Shown: piece after piece, positions 47,022-56,632 of the stretch
How positions within the stretch are numbered: the first letter of the stretch is position 1
How the letters are laid out: each line of letters begins with the position of its first letter
Assembly (NCBI RefSeq): GCF_030539665.1
Contig: NZ_JAUNXR010000004.1
Span: 209,224 to 273,223, forward strand
DNA from: Methanobrevibacter sp.
GTDB taxonomy: Archaea > Methanobacteriota > Methanobacteria > Methanobacteriales > Methanobacteriaceae
DNA length: 64,000 bases
Direction: 5' to 3'
The notes under the pieces: model-generated
What the model saw: only the letters and a program-made list of their open reading frames with translations
What the model was told of the DNA's origin: nothing
Databases searched by the model: none
Program-made: the position numbers and the translations under genes

Positions 47022-48355
47022 CTACTTTCTTTTTTTCCTTTTTTATCTATCTGATATTTTTTACGCCCATAACATGATAATGGGTTATTAAGGCCTTTAC
47101 ATGAACCGTCTGGTTTACATAGTTGAGGTAAATGCATTTTTATTTTTTCACAGCTCATTGGAGTGTACCATGTTGTTTCCCCTTCATTTTCAAGGCTAAT
47201 TTCATCATGAAGGCCGAATCCAAGCTTTGAAATGATGTTTAGCTTTTCCTGTGGTTGGTCATCGAAAAGTGGGGGTGTGCAATTGTCTGCCGCCTGATAT
47301 ATCAATGGCAATATTTCGTTTTCAGTTATTTTTAAGTCAGTGTCAATATCTGATATCTTAACGGATTCGTCAGAACCAAATATTCCGGGATATAGTCTGG
47401 CATATGATACGAATGAAGTTAAAAGAAGCACAATCGCATCATTACGTCCTCCAGAGCTTACTCCTTCAATGGTATTTTGAATACATGGTGGGAATGCTTC
47501 AGGAACTAATTTTCCACCTTTTACAGTTCCATACAAGCCTCCGCTACCTGCATAATAAGTGTTATATTTGGACATTTCTTCAGGGATAATTTCCTTCAAT
47601 TGTTCTCCCAGCTCAAGAATTATTGGATGCATTTCAATGATTTTTGACATTTCCTTTATTCTTTTTATGTATTCTTCTGTTTTTTGCATTATCAATCTTG
47701 AAAGTATCAATTCTTTTATTTTCTGCCCTACAATTATGTCATATATTCTGTCTGCAGGTCTTCCGTCAAATTTGTCCCCATACTTTTCCAGGAATTCCTC
47801 TTTTTCAAGTATTATTTCACCATTGTCCAATAGCAGTTGAACCAATGAGAGCTTTTTGGATCCGATTACTTCTTTTAGGGAAGTCCATTTTATTGATCCA
47901 TCCACTGCTATGTCTCTGAGGATTTCATCTATTATCTCATATCTGATGCTTGGGGTAATTTTTGATAGTCTTTCTTCAATCAGAAGACCGATGGAATCGA
48001 TAAATAGTTTTGTTTCACGGGAACTTGTGTTAAATTGAATGGCTAGTGCTTGGCATAAAACGTGGAATGCTATTACATCTTCCTGATATATTTCACTGTT
48101 TGATAGATATTCATATTCTCTTGAATCGAAGTTTTTATTGTTCTTTTTTTCAATAGCCCATTTGATTTTGTTTATAGCCAATTCTTTAATTGATCCAGGT
48201 ATCAATTCATCATCCGAAATCTTTTGATTTGGTGTATGCATTATGCTACTTACCAAATCCTCATTTTCTTCAGTCAGCTGATTCAAATCCCCGTATTCTT
48301 TTACTATGCCTCTTCCTTCTTCTGAAAGAGGGTTGATATATGAAATCTCTGCCAT
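47018..48355 (-). CDS. priL: DNA primase large subunit PriL
   Basis: 445 residues. The C-terminal half has FPPCIQNTIEGVSSGGRND, NCTPPLFDD and a C-rich tail (SCEKIKMHLPQLCKPDGSCKGLNNPLSCYGRKKY) that supplies the four cysteines of the [4Fe-4S] cluster of PriL C-terminal domains. The N-terminal part is helical, as in archaeal PriL. PriL regulates primer length and binds the template with PriS. Upstream gap of 172 bp to the divergent metG. Confidence 0.9.
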   Translation of the reverse strand: MAEISYINPLSEEGRGIVKEYGDLNQLTEENEDLVSSIMHTPNQKISDDELIPGSIKELAINKIKWAIEKKNNKNFDSREYEYLSNSEIYQEDVIAFHVLCQALAIQFNTSSRETKLFIDSIGLLIEERLSKITPSIRYEIIDEILRDIAVDGSIKWTSLKEVIGSKKLSLVQLLLDNGEIILEKEEFLEKYGDKFDGRPADRIYDIIVGQKIKELILSRLIMQKTEEYIKRIKEMSKIIEMHPIILELGEQLKEIIPEEMSKYNTYYAGSGGLYGTVKGGKLVPEAFPPCIQNTIEGVSSGGRNDAIVLLLTSFVSYARLYPGIFGSDESVKISDIDTDLKITENEILPLIYQAADNCTPPLFDDQPQEKLNIISKLGFGLHDEISLENEGETTWYTPMSCEKIKMHLPQLCKPDGSCKGLNNPLSCYGRKKYQIDKKGKKESS

Positions 48356-48527
48356 GAATTTATATTTGATTTTTATAATTAAAATATTATCTAATTTGAC
48401 ATTTTTTCATCATAATTTTTGGTTTAATCAATACTTTTAAATGTTTTTATTGACATATTTTTTAGTAATAGGCATTTTTAAATGCTAATCTATATTTGAA
48501 TTTAAATTTTAAGGAGAAATAAGTAAG

Positions 48528-50510
48528 ATGTCAAAGATTTTTATTTCATGTGCACTTCCATATGCAAATGGGCCATGTCATTTGGGACATTTGCGTTCTA
48601 CTTATTTGCCGGCTGATATTTATGCCAGATACAATAGGATGATAGGCAATGATGTATTGATGGTTTGTGCAACTGATGAACATGGAACACCAATTGCCGT
48701 AAAGGCAGATAATGAAAATAAAAAACCTATTGAGATTTCTAAAAGATATCATGATATGATTGCTGAGGATATTAGGTCAATGAACATTTCATTGGACAAT
48801 TTTACTAGAACTACCGATAAAAAGCATTATGATATAGCTCAAAATTTCTTTTTAGATTTATATAATAAAGGATACATCTACAAAAAAGATATTACTCAAC
48901 TTTACTGTGAAAACTGTAACAAGTTTTTGCCTGATAGGTATGTCCAAGGTTTATGTCCTGTTTGCGGTTCAGAAGCCCGTGGAGACCACTGTGAGAAGTG
49001 TGGAAGACATTTGGAACCTACTGAACTTAAAGAGCCTGAATGTTTGACCTGCGGAAGCACTCCTGTTATTAAAGATACATATCAATATTTCTTTAAGTTA
49101 AGTGATTTTCAGGATGATGTTGAAGAATATATAGATAACAACGAATATCTTCCGCCAAACGTTAAGAATTACGCTAAAAACTGGTTAAAAGAAGGATTGA
49201 ATGACTGGGTTTTAACTCGTGATATGGATTGGGGTATTCCAGTTCCTTTGGATGAGGCAATAGGCAAGGTAATTTATGTTTGGGGTGAAGCATTTTTAGG
49301 TTATATCTCTTCTGCAGCACAATGGTCAGAGGAAACCGGAATCAGCTGGAAAGACTATTGGGATGATTATGTGGTTCATTTCATAGGTAAGGATATCATT
49401 TACCATCATGCAATCTTTTGGCCAGCTTTACTAGCAGCCCATGGATGTAAAATGCCCGACAACATATATGCTGGTGAATTTCTATCTCTCGAAGGTCAAA
49501 AAATGTCAACCAGTAAGAATTGGGTAGTCTGGATTGCTGATTTTGTAAAGGAATTTGATCCTGATCTTTTACGTTATTACTTGACAATTAACGCTCCTTT
49601 AAATAAAGACACTGACTTTTCATGGAAGGATTTCCAAAGAAGAAATAATGACGGGCTGGCTGATGTCATTGGTAATTTCCTACATAGGACATTTACATTT
49701 ACCCATAAGTTCTTTGACGGGAAAGTCCCTGAATACAAAGATCCATCTGTGGAGGATTTGGAATTTGAAAAAAGCATTGAAGAGCTTCCAGATAATGTAG
49801 GGGAGTTAATTGCAAACTATGACTTTAGGGAAGGTTTGCTTGAAATATTTAGAGTAGCTAAATTGGGAAATAAATATTTCAACGATCAGGAACCTTGGAA
49901 AGCTGTAAAGGAGAATCCGCAAAAAGCAGCTAATACTTTATACCTTTCAAATCAATTAGCAAAAACATTGGCAGTTGTTCTTAAACCTTACATTCCAACT
50001 AAAGCTGATGCAATTGCTGAAATTATTAATATTGACATTCCTGAAAAATGGGATGATGCGAAGGTTGCATTGCCGACAGGTCATGAAATAAACAAGGCAA
50101 AACCTTTATTTAAAAAAATCGATGACGATGTTATCGATGCACAAATAATCAAATTAAATGAAACTTTAAAAAATAATGAGGATGAAAATATGAGTGACAT
50201 AATTACAATAGATGACTTTGATAAAGTGGAAATTAAAATAGGACAAATTAAGGAAGCAGAAAAAATCGAAAAATCTGATAAGTTATTAAAATTGCAAGTG
50301 GATATTGGGGATGAAGTAAGACAAATTGTAGCAGGTCTTGCTAAATTTTACGCTCCAGAAGAACTCATTGACAGAAAAGTGGCTGTTGTCGTAAACCTCA
50401 AACCGGCTAAATTGTTCGGTACATTATCAGAAGGTATGATTTTAGCTACTGGAGAAAGCGGCGCTTTATTGACTCCTGATGAATGTGAAGTCGGTGAAAG
50501 AATACAATAA
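48528..50510 (+). CDS. metG: methionine--tRNA ligase with C-terminal tRNA-binding domain
   Basis: 660 residues. Class I signatures HLGHLRS (HIGH) near residue 20 and KMSTS (KMSKS). The two-knuckle zinc insert reads [19 protein letters not shown] and CLTCG. The last ~110 residues ([18 protein letters not shown]... to GERIQ) are the EMAP/Trbp111-like OB domain. ATG with AAGGAGAAA upstream. Charges initiator and elongator tRNA-Met. The DUF530 gene follows after 36 bp. Confidence 0.96.
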   Translation: MSKIFISCALPYANGPCHLGHLRSTYLPADIYARYNRMIGNDVLMVCATDEHGTPIAVKADNENKKPIEISKRYHDMIAEDIRSMNISLDNFTRTTDKKHYDIAQNFFLDLYNKGYIYKKDITQLYCENCNKFLPDRYVQGLCPVCGSEARGDHCEKCGRHLEPTELKEPECLTCGSTPVIKDTYQYFFKLSDFQDDVEEYIDNNEYLPPNVKNYAKNWLKEGLNDWVLTRDMDWGIPVPLDEAIGKVIYVWGEAFLGYISSAAQWSEETGISWKDYWDDYVVHFIGKDIIYHHAIFWPALLAAHGCKMPDNIYAGEFLSLEGQKMSTSKNWVVWIADFVKEFDPDLLRYYLTINAPLNKDTDFSWKDFQRRNNDGLADVIGNFLHRTFTFTHKFFDGKVPEYKDPSVEDLEFEKSIEELPDNVGELIANYDFREGLLEIFRVAKLGNKYFNDQEPWKAVKENPQKAANTLYLSNQLAKTLAVVLKPYIPTKADAIAEIINIDIPEKWDDAKVALPTGHEINKAKPLFKKIDDDVIDAQIIKLNETLKNNEDENMSDIITIDDFDKVEIKIGQIKEAEKIEKSDKLLKLQVDIGDEVRQIVAGLAKFYAPEELIDRKVAVVVNLKPAKLFGTLSEGMILATGESGALLTPDECEVGERIQ

Positions 50511-50546
50511 TTAAGTTATTAAATAATTTATATCCTTGGTGATAGG

Positions 50547-52127
50547 ATGGAAGAATCTAGGCTAATATCTAAAGCGGAAAACTATCTCTCAGAAATTGGG
50601 GAAGATAAGATTGTTTTAGATAACATTGATGATTTTGAATATTTTAAAGAATTATATTTCAAATTAGATGATAGGCTAGATAAGTTATTGGAATTTAAGG
50701 ATTCTATGGATTCCCAAGGATATAAAAGTCCTTTTAAATCATTAAACAAGTATGGGACAGGTACAATTGGTGAAATTAGTCTGGAAGAGGTAAGTGAAAA
50801 CAGTCGTCATAACCAGATTTTCAGAATGAGAGCAAATGCTAAGAAAAACATTTTGGAAAGAGTTAAATCTGCAATAGATTCTCATCAGATAGCTATTGGA
50901 AACTTGAATAATTATGCCAATATTAAATGTGAAACCTGTTACAAGCAATATAAAATTGATGAATACAAGCAACTTGATGGAAAGTGCAGTTGTGGTTGTG
51001 AGAATTTTTCATTCAAAGTCAATAAGGACAAGACTCATAGGATAGAGATAATACCATACTTGCCTTTATCAGGTAATTATATGGTTTTGATGAGTCAATT
51101 TTCAAATTGGGGAAGGGATGCATTTAAAAAAGTGTTGAATTTCCTTAAACAAGAACGTAAGGGTCTTGTTAAAACTATTTCTCTTGTTATCAAATTCAAG
51201 GATAAGAATAAGCGTTGGATTCGTAAAAACGTTACTTTGGATTCAGAATTCATTGACAATTATGAGGAAGAGGTAAGGAGAATTTATGGAAAAGACGTCA
51301 GAATTGAAATGTTGAGATTCCATAGGAGCAAACCTGCAATCATTGACGACAAAAATGCAAGAAATGCTCTTGCAATTGCCTATGTCAAATATGGTGAGGA
51401 GCTAGTTAACGAAATCAGGGACTCATTGCTGAAAAGAAACATCAGTGATTTTAAAAGAATCAACAAATATGATGAAATCATTGCCAAATATGAAAACAAT
51501 GTTCCTTTCTTTATAGAAAAGAATGATATTGAAGGGTTGGAAATCTGGAGAAACTCTGAAATAGAGCGTGAATTCAAAGAGCTTGGATATATGGATTCTT
51601 TTGGTAATTTAACACGTTCCTTAAAAAGGGATTTGAAAAAAAGAGAAAACATTGAAAAAAATATTTTCACACACATTCCTGTTATTTTGATAATGTGGGA
51701 TATTTTCAAATATTATCTGACAACTTCTTATCATAATCGTAAGTATGCTAATGGTCCGTTTCCAAGAATTAGGGTAAATTTGGATAGGCAACAAAGAAAG
51801 GCATTCCAAACTAATTACAATAGTGTTATTAGCATATTGAATAGGGAAACCAATCTAAAAATTATTTCCATTCCTGAGATGGATTTGATTCTTCATGAAA
51901 AGTTCCATCTTGAAAAGTTAATCAGCGATTCAAATATTAAAGTTAACAATCCTGCTTTAGGGGCTGCCTTAATTAACCATATGAATTCTGACATAGATAC
52001 CAAATCTTTAGGAAATGCTTTCAATATCAATGAGTCTAAAATCAACAAAGAAGTTAAAAATATAGAGAAGCTTAAAAAACCTAAAAGTGAAAAATCTAAG
52101 AAATTTTTAGAACTTATTAAAAAGTAG
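50547..52127 (+). CDS. DUF530 family protein with zinc ribbon
   Basis: 526 residues, GGTGATAGG site. A central C-x2-C...C-x-C pattern (KCETCYKQY... KCSCGCENF) at ~131-152 forms a zinc ribbon; around it are helical and basic regions, and the C-terminus (NPALGAALINHM, TKSLGNAFNINESKINKEV) looks like a cyclin- or HTH-like DNA-binding fold. I recognise this as the methanogen DUF530 family, function unknown. The DUF1699/HTH gene follows after 7 bp. A DNA- or RNA-related role is suggested by the ribbon and helix-turn-helix features. Confidence 0.75.
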   Translation: MEESRLISKAENYLSEIGEDKIVLDNIDDFEYFKELYFKLDDRLDKLLEFKDSMDSQGYKSPFKSLNKYGTGTIGEISLEEVSENSRHNQIFRMRANAKKNILERVKSAIDSHQIAIGNLNNYANIKCETCYKQYKIDEYKQLDGKCSCGCENFSFKVNKDKTHRIEIIPYLPLSGNYMVLMSQFSNWGRDAFKKVLNFLKQERKGLVKTISLVIKFKDKNKRWIRKNVTLDSEFIDNYEEEVRRIYGKDVRIEMLRFHRSKPAIIDDKNARNALAIAYVKYGEELVNEIRDSLLKRNISDFKRINKYDEIIAKYENNVPFFIEKNDIEGLEIWRNSEIEREFKELGYMDSFGNLTRSLKRDLKKRENIEKNIFTHIPVILIMWDIFKYYLTTSYHNRKYANGPFPRIRVNLDRQQRKAFQTNYNSVISILNRETNLKIISIPEMDLILHEKFHLEKLISDSNIKVNNPALGAALINHMNSDIDTKSLGNAFNINESKINKEVKNIEKLKKPKSEKSKKFLELIKK

Positions 52128-52134
52128 TGATTTT

Positions 52135-52617
52135 ATGTATGATGAGGAAACTACGGAGATTCATATAAAACAGGCTCTTACCTCTTCAAAGATTATGGAA
52201 TTGATGGATCAATACCCTAATTTACATACTATTACTTGTTCTAGAAGTGTTTACAATAGGATTTCTAAGAGATATATAGAAGCATTGAACACTCTTGACA
52301 TTGAAGTCAAAATAAAATATAATTGGGGAAGAAAGTCCAAATACGATTTGTTAAAAAGCAAGGTTATTAAGATGGCTGAAGAGGGTTTTTCGGCCAAATC
52401 AATTGCTAAAAAATTGGATATTCCACTCAATAAGGTTTATTATTTGGTTAGAAGTAGCGATAGTGATTTTAAATTTAACAATTATAAAAAAGAACATGAT
52501 GATGATAAAAGGAATTTAATTTTTGACTTGAGGGATGGGGGCAAAAAGCCTAAAGAGATTTCAGAAGAATTAGATATTCCTTTAAGAACTGTTTATTATA
52601 TTTTAAATAAAAAATAA
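52135..52617 (+). CDS. DUF1699-like protein with two helix-turn-helix motifs
   Basis: 160 residues. Residues ~1-70 (YPNLHTITCSRSVYNRISKRYIEAL... NWGRKSKYD) resemble the methanogen DUF1699 domain. Two resolvase-type helix-turn-helix motifs follow: GFSAKSIAKKLDIPLNKVYYLVR and GKKPKEISEELDIPLRTVYYILNKK. Likely a DNA-binding regulator. It lies between DUF530 (7 bp) and the MraY-like gene (9 bp), so the group is one transcript. Confidence 0.75.
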   Translation: MYDEETTEIHIKQALTSSKIMELMDQYPNLHTITCSRSVYNRISKRYIEALNTLDIEVKIKYNWGRKSKYDLLKSKVIKMAEEGFSAKSIAKKLDIPLNKVYYLVRSSDSDFKFNNYKKEHDDDKRNLIFDLRDGGKKPKEISEELDIPLRTVYYILNKK

Positions 52618-52626
52618 GTGATTTCC

Positions 52627-53643
52627 ATGAGTAATATTCTTCCACAATTACCACTGTATTTTATAGCTATTATATGTGGTATTATATCATTTTTAGTAAC
52701 TCGTTTGTCAATGCCTAAGATTATTAAAAAACTTGAAAAGGCAGAAATTGTTGGAAAAGATATCCATAAGTCTTGGAAACCTATTGTAGCTGAAATGGGT
52801 GGTTTTGGGATTCTTTTTGGTTTTATTATAGGTATTTTTGCAGGAATTGGAATGCACGATCTTTTAACATTCCAGTTAATGGTTGTCTTGGTTGTTATTT
52901 TGCTTGTTGGAATCATTGGTATTGTTGATGATTTGTTGGTTTTGTCATCCAAGGAAAAATTCTTTTTGCTCTTTTTAGCGGGAATTCCTCTTGTTTGGGC
53001 TGCACCTCCTCACGTAGGTATTATTTATTTGATTTGCATTCCTATAGCTTTGTCTATTGGTGCTAATATTACAAACATGTTGGCTGGTTTAAACGGTATT
53101 GAATCCGGTTTGGGTATTATTTCCTTAACTTCTTTAACCATCGCATGTATTATTCTTGGAAAATATGACGTAACCATTATTAGTATGAGTATGTTGGGGT
53201 CTCTTGTTGCATTTCTATACTTCAACAAGCATCCTGCAAAGGTATTTCCTGGAGATACAGGTACTTTGATCATTGGTGCTACTATTGTTTCTATCGCATT
53301 CATCGGTAGGGTTAAGTTAATAGCTTTAATCGTTTTGTTGCCTAACATTATTGATGCTGCTCTTAAGTTTTATAGTGCTGGTGTTATGGAGAGGCAGCAG
53401 TTTGAACCTACTAAAGTCAATGATGAGGGAAAGCTTGTAAGGCCGGAGGTAGGTTTCAAATCTTTAATCAGACTTGTTTTAAGAAAACCTATTTCTGAGA
53501 AAAAGGCGGTTAGAATCATTTGGGGCATTGGCATTGTATTTGGAATCATTGGTATTGCTGTTGCTTGCATAATGCCTGGTGTTTTGGAAAATCAGACTTT
53601 GGCTAATTTCATGCAAATTAAGGAATTTTTCTATCATATGTAG
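52627..53643 (+). CDS. MraY/WecA-type phospho-sugar-1-phosphate transferase (glycosyltransferase family 4)
   Basis: About 338 residues from ATG 52627 (GTG at 52618 lies in the ribosome site). About ten transmembrane helices. Motifs: HKSWKPIVAEMGGFGILFG, VGIIGIVDDLL, NITNMLAGLNGIESGLG and the FPGDTGTL aspartate loop, diagnostic of the polyprenyl-phosphate transferases that start lipid-linked sugar synthesis. In a pseudomurein archaeon it may start wall precursor assembly or N-glycan synthesis. The ProC-like gene starts 15 bp later. Confidence 0.88.
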   Translation: MSNILPQLPLYFIAIICGIISFLVTRLSMPKIIKKLEKAEIVGKDIHKSWKPIVAEMGGFGILFGFIIGIFAGIGMHDLLTFQLMVVLVVILLVGIIGIVDDLLVLSSKEKFFLLFLAGIPLVWAAPPHVGIIYLICIPIALSIGANITNMLAGLNGIESGLGIISLTSLTIACIILGKYDVTIISMSMLGSLVAFLYFNKHPAKVFPGDTGTLIIGATIVSIAFIGRVKLIALIVLLPNIIDAALKFYSAGVMERQQFEPTKVNDEGKLVRPEVGFKSLIRLVLRKPISEKKAVRIIWGIGIVFGIIGIAVACIMPGVLENQTLANFMQIKEFFYHM

Positions 53644-53658
53644 TTGGGATTGTTTAAA

Positions 53659-54441
53659 ATGAGGCTTGGAATTATTGGTTATGGTAATATAGGTAGCTTG
53701 ATTTCTAATAATCTGGAAGCTGTTGGATTTTTGGAGGATAATGTTTTGAACTTATCCAACAGATCTTTCTCCAAGATTGAAAGTCTTGATTCCAGGATTA
53801 ACAAGTTTGAAAGTAATGTTGATCTTGCTAAAAGTTCTGATGTTATATTCATTTCAGTTAAAAGCCCTGATTTAATTGAGGTTATTGAAGAGATAGCTCC
53901 TTTTATTGAAGATGAAACTTATTTGGTGCATTCATCTGCAGGAATTAGTTTTAAGGATATAGCTAATGTATATGATGGTCAAGTTTCCTGCGTAATCCCT
54001 TCAATTTCATCATGGCCATCTGAAAACAATCAAAAATCAGGAATCTCTATTTTTTATCATGATGAGAACGTGTCAATGGAAAACAGGAGAAATATTGAAG
54101 GGCTGTTTTCAAAGTTCAGCAAAGTAATAACCGCTGACAACTATGATGACCTTGAGGCATTGACTGTTGCAACCAGTTGCATGCCGGCATTCATAGCTTT
54201 TGCAACAGCACTGTTTGCAAAGGAATTGGAAAGAAATTCTAATTTGAGCTATGAGGACATTTACGGATATTTGAATGAAACTAACTATAGCACTGCCAAC
54301 TTGTTGAATCAGGATATTTTCGGAAGTGATGAATTAATAAATAAAGTTGCTACAAAAAATGGTATCACTCAAAAGGGTTTAGATTATCTTTATAATGAAT
54401 TACCTTTAATTTACAATAATTTAATAAAAAAATTAATGTGA
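53659..54441 (+). CDS. pyrroline-5-carboxylate reductase-like dehydrogenase
   Basis: About 260 residues from ATG 53659. N-terminal NADP loop RLGIIGYGNIGSLISNNL, then SDVIFISVKSPDLIEVIEEI, HSSAGISFKDI, CVIPSISSWPSEN (the conserved PN/PS region) and a C-terminal helical domain. This is the ProC/F420-dependent-reductase Rossmann fold. True ProC has VIRxMPNxP; here the motif reads VIPSISSWP, so proline synthesis is not assured. It ends the metG-side operon. Confidence 0.75.
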   Translation: MRLGIIGYGNIGSLISNNLEAVGFLEDNVLNLSNRSFSKIESLDSRINKFESNVDLAKSSDVIFISVKSPDLIEVIEEIAPFIEDETYLVHSSAGISFKDIANVYDGQVSCVIPSISSWPSENNQKSGISIFYHDENVSMENRRNIEGLFSKFSKVITADNYDDLEALTVATSCMPAFIAFATALFAKELERNSNLSYEDIYGYLNETNYSTANLLNQDIFGSDELINKVATKNGITQKGLDYLYNELPLIYNNLIKKLM

Positions 54442-54546
54442 AAATCGTGTAAATAGCCATATCTTTAAATATAATGGCTATGTAAATATTATATGTCAAA
54501 TTAATGTCTTGGAGAAATGTGTTAATTTTAAGATGAGTTAGATATT

Positions 54547-54834
54547 ATGTATAAGGATGAAATGATACAATTACATCAATTTTTAGTTTATGTTCTTAAG
54601 TTTTTAGCAGAAAACGATCAAATTCAAAATGACTGTAGCGAATATATGATACTCAATATAAGTCCTCATCATATTCATAAAACTAAAGCTGAACATAAGC
54701 ATGCAATTTTTGTTCTTTGTAAAATAATTTCTGAAATAATCGCTGATAAAGATAATAATTCCATTCCATCTAATGTATGTAATTCTTTATCTGACTTAGT
54801 TGCTAGATCTGAAAAGGAACTAAAAACTGCTTAA
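54547..54834 (+). CDS. UPF0058 family protein
   Basis: 95 residues. MYKDEMIQLHQFLVYVLKFL and NISPHHIHKTKAEHKHAIFVLCKII are the UPF0058 signature; small, helical, common in euryarchaea with unknown role (the opening resembles metal-site motifs with clustered histidines). Leader is AT rich. A strong hairpin terminator follows. Confidence 0.88.
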   Translation: MYKDEMIQLHQFLVYVLKFLAENDQIQNDCSEYMILNISPHHIHKTKAEHKHAIFVLCKIISEIIADKDNNSIPSNVCNSLSDLVARSEKELKTA

Positions 54835-54853
54835 ATTTAAAATAAAAAAAATA

Positions 54854-54880
54854 GAAATGAGAGTTTTCACTTCTCATTTC
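54854..54880. terminator. 9-bp hairpin, bidirectional terminator
   Basis: GAAATGAGA (54854-54862) and TCTCATTTC (54872-54880) pair perfectly over a 9-nt loop. It stands between the convergent UPF0058 gene and the small minus-strand gene at 54903, with A/T tracts on both sides suitable for termination in either direction. Confidence 0.65.
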
Positions 54881-54902
54881 CAAAAATATTTTAGTAAATT
54901 AT

Positions 54903-55010
54903 CTATAATTCGTCTTTTCTTTTATATTCGAATTCTTTTTTTGCGTCTTCTACTTTTTTGATTTGTTCTTCTTTGAATTTTCTTTCATCGAAATTTGAAC
55001 CGTTTGCCAT
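54903..55010 (-). CDS. 35-residue charged microprotein
   Basis: Read on the minus strand: start ATG at 55010, stop TAG at 54903. Product begins MANGSNFDERKFKEEQ and ends FEYKRKDEL; predicted as one highly charged helix. A GAGATGA ribosome binding site precedes the start, and a hairpin terminator follows the stop. No family recognised. The combination of site, start and terminator supports a real small gene; the short length keeps confidence moderate. Confidence 0.5.
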   Translation of the reverse strand: MANGSNFDERKFKEEQIKKVEDAKKEFEYKRKDEL

Positions 55011-55176
55011 ATTTTCATCTCTTTATTTGTTACTTATAATCAAAGATAGTACCTATTACCTTAACGATGATTATAGTGTATAATGAGTACGTTTATGTAT
55101 TATTTAAACATTTGTTATTGTACCTTAGAGAAGTTTAAATATAAAGTGTTTATAAATTAAGAGTAAAGGTGATTTA

Positions 55177-56556
55177 ATGACTAAAAAAATGCTTTGCTTA
55201 ATTGATGGAGAACACTATCTTCCAGTAACTCAAGAGGCAATCGATACTTTAAACAAATTGGAATACCATGATGTTAAAGCGGCTGTATTTATTGGAGGAA
55301 CTGAAAAACTCAAAAACGATGATGAAGGATCTTATTCCAATATTTTGGGAGTTCCTGTAAAATTTGGTGATGGGAATGGCATTCCTTATGAATTGATCAA
55401 GAACATGATTCAAATCTATGATGTTAACACTGTTTTTGATTTGAGTGATGAACCTATTTTGGATTATGAGAAAAGATTTAAGATAGCTTGTTTGGTTTTG
55501 GAACAGAATATTACATATGAAGGGCCTGATTTTAAATTTGAACCAGTTACCCAATATGAAATAATGGAAAAACCTTCACTTAAAATCCTTGGAACAGGTA
55601 AAAGAATAGGTAAAACAGCAGTTTCCGGTTTTGTTTCAAGATTGCTTCATGAAAACGGCCACAACCCTTGTGTTGTAGCAATGGGAAGAGGCGGACCTGA
55701 AGAGCCTGAAATAGTGCATGGTGATGAAATTGAGATTTCTCCTGAATTCCTATTGGAGCAATCTGAAAAGGGAGTTCATGCAGCTAGTGATCATTGGGAA
55801 GATGCATTGATGAGTCGTATTTTAACCATAGGGTGCAGACGCTGTGGTGGGGGTATGGCTGGTGAAGTATTCTTAACCAATATGAAAAAAGGAGCCCAAT
55901 TGGCAAATAAGGTCGATTCTGAGTTTGCCATTTTTGAAGGTAGTGGTGCAGCTATCCCACCTATTAAAACAAACAAGAATATAGTTCTTGTAGGTGCAAA
56001 TCAGCCTATCAACAATATTGTTAAATATTTCGGACCTTATAGGATTAGCTTTGCTGACCTGGTTATCATGACAATGTGTGAGGAGCCTATGGCAAATGCT
56101 GAAAAGATAAAATATATTGAAGACGCCATTAAGGAAATTAATCCTGACGCTAAACTAATAGCTACTGTATTTAGACCAAAACCATTAGGTGATATTACAG
56201 GTAAAAACGTTTTATTTGCAACAACAGCACCAAGCAGTGTACAGCCTAAATTGGTAGAGTATCTTGAAACCAATTACGACTGCAATGTTGTTGGAATCTC
56301 TTCAAATCTGGCTAATAGGCCGCTTTTACGTGAAGACATTAAGGCCCATATTGACGATGCTGATGTTATGCTAACTGAACTTAAGGCAGCTGCCGTTGAT
56401 GTGGCAACTAAGGAAGCTATTGATGGCGGTCTTGAAGTAGTCTATTGTGACAACATTCCTATTCCTTTAGATTATACCTATCCTGACCTGGAAAAATCTG
56501 TTTTAGATTTAGTACAATCAGCTATTTTTGATTTTAACAATGAGATTGAAGATTAA
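55177..56556 (+). CDS. cyclic 2,3-diphosphoglycerate synthetase
   Basis: 459 residues. [22 protein letters not shown] at the start; P-loop region [45 protein letters not shown] and [11 protein letters not shown]; closing [14 protein letters not shown]. This is the cDPG synthetase of Methanobacteriales and relatives, which closes 2,3-bisphosphoglycerate into the cyclic anhydride, a phosphate and thermostability solute. GGTGAT site before the ATG. Terminator hairpin overlaps its stop. Confidence 0.93.
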   Translation: MTKKMLCLIDGEHYLPVTQEAIDTLNKLEYHDVKAAVFIGGTEKLKNDDEGSYSNILGVPVKFGDGNGIPYELIKNMIQIYDVNTVFDLSDEPILDYEKRFKIACLVLEQNITYEGPDFKFEPVTQYEIMEKPSLKILGTGKRIGKTAVSGFVSRLLHENGHNPCVVAMGRGGPEEPEIVHGDEIEISPEFLLEQSEKGVHAASDHWEDALMSRILTIGCRRCGGGMAGEVFLTNMKKGAQLANKVDSEFAIFEGSGAAIPPIKTNKNIVLVGANQPINNIVKYFGPYRISFADLVIMTMCEEPMANAEKIKYIEDAIKEINPDAKLIATVFRPKPLGDITGKNVLFATTAPSSVQPKLVEYLETNYDCNVVGISSNLANRPLLREDIKAHIDDADVMLTELKAAAVDVATKEAIDGGLEVVYCDNIPIPLDYTYPDLEKSVLDLVQSAIFDFNNEIED

Positions 56557-56570
56557 TCTCATTTTTTTTT
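56541..56570 (+). terminator. hairpin plus oligo-T terminator at the cDPG synthetase stop
   Basis: TGAGATT (56541-56547) pairs with AATCTCA (56555-56561) over 7 nt and is followed by nine T residues. The TAA stop (56554-56556) overlaps the right arm. This looks like a bacterial-style intrinsic terminator and isolates the next, regulated operon. Confidence 0.65.
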
Positions 56571-56602
56571 CATTTTTTTTATAGTGTTTTTTTGGGAAAA
56601 AC

Positions 56603-56630
56603 TTTATATGTATGTAAGTAATTACTTACA
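56603..56630 (+). promoter_or_regulatory. TATA box and palindromic operator of the TetR-YhgE/Pip operon
   Basis: TATA-like TTTATATG (56603-56610) is followed at once by the perfect 18-bp palindrome TGTAAGTAATTACTTACA (56613-56630), which ends 2 bp before the ATG of the TetR-family gene. The expected transcription start (about 25 bp after the TATA centre) falls at or near the ATG, and no ribosome site is present, so the mRNA is probably leaderless. A repressor bound here would block initiation. Confidence 0.75.
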
Positions 56631-56632
56631 TT

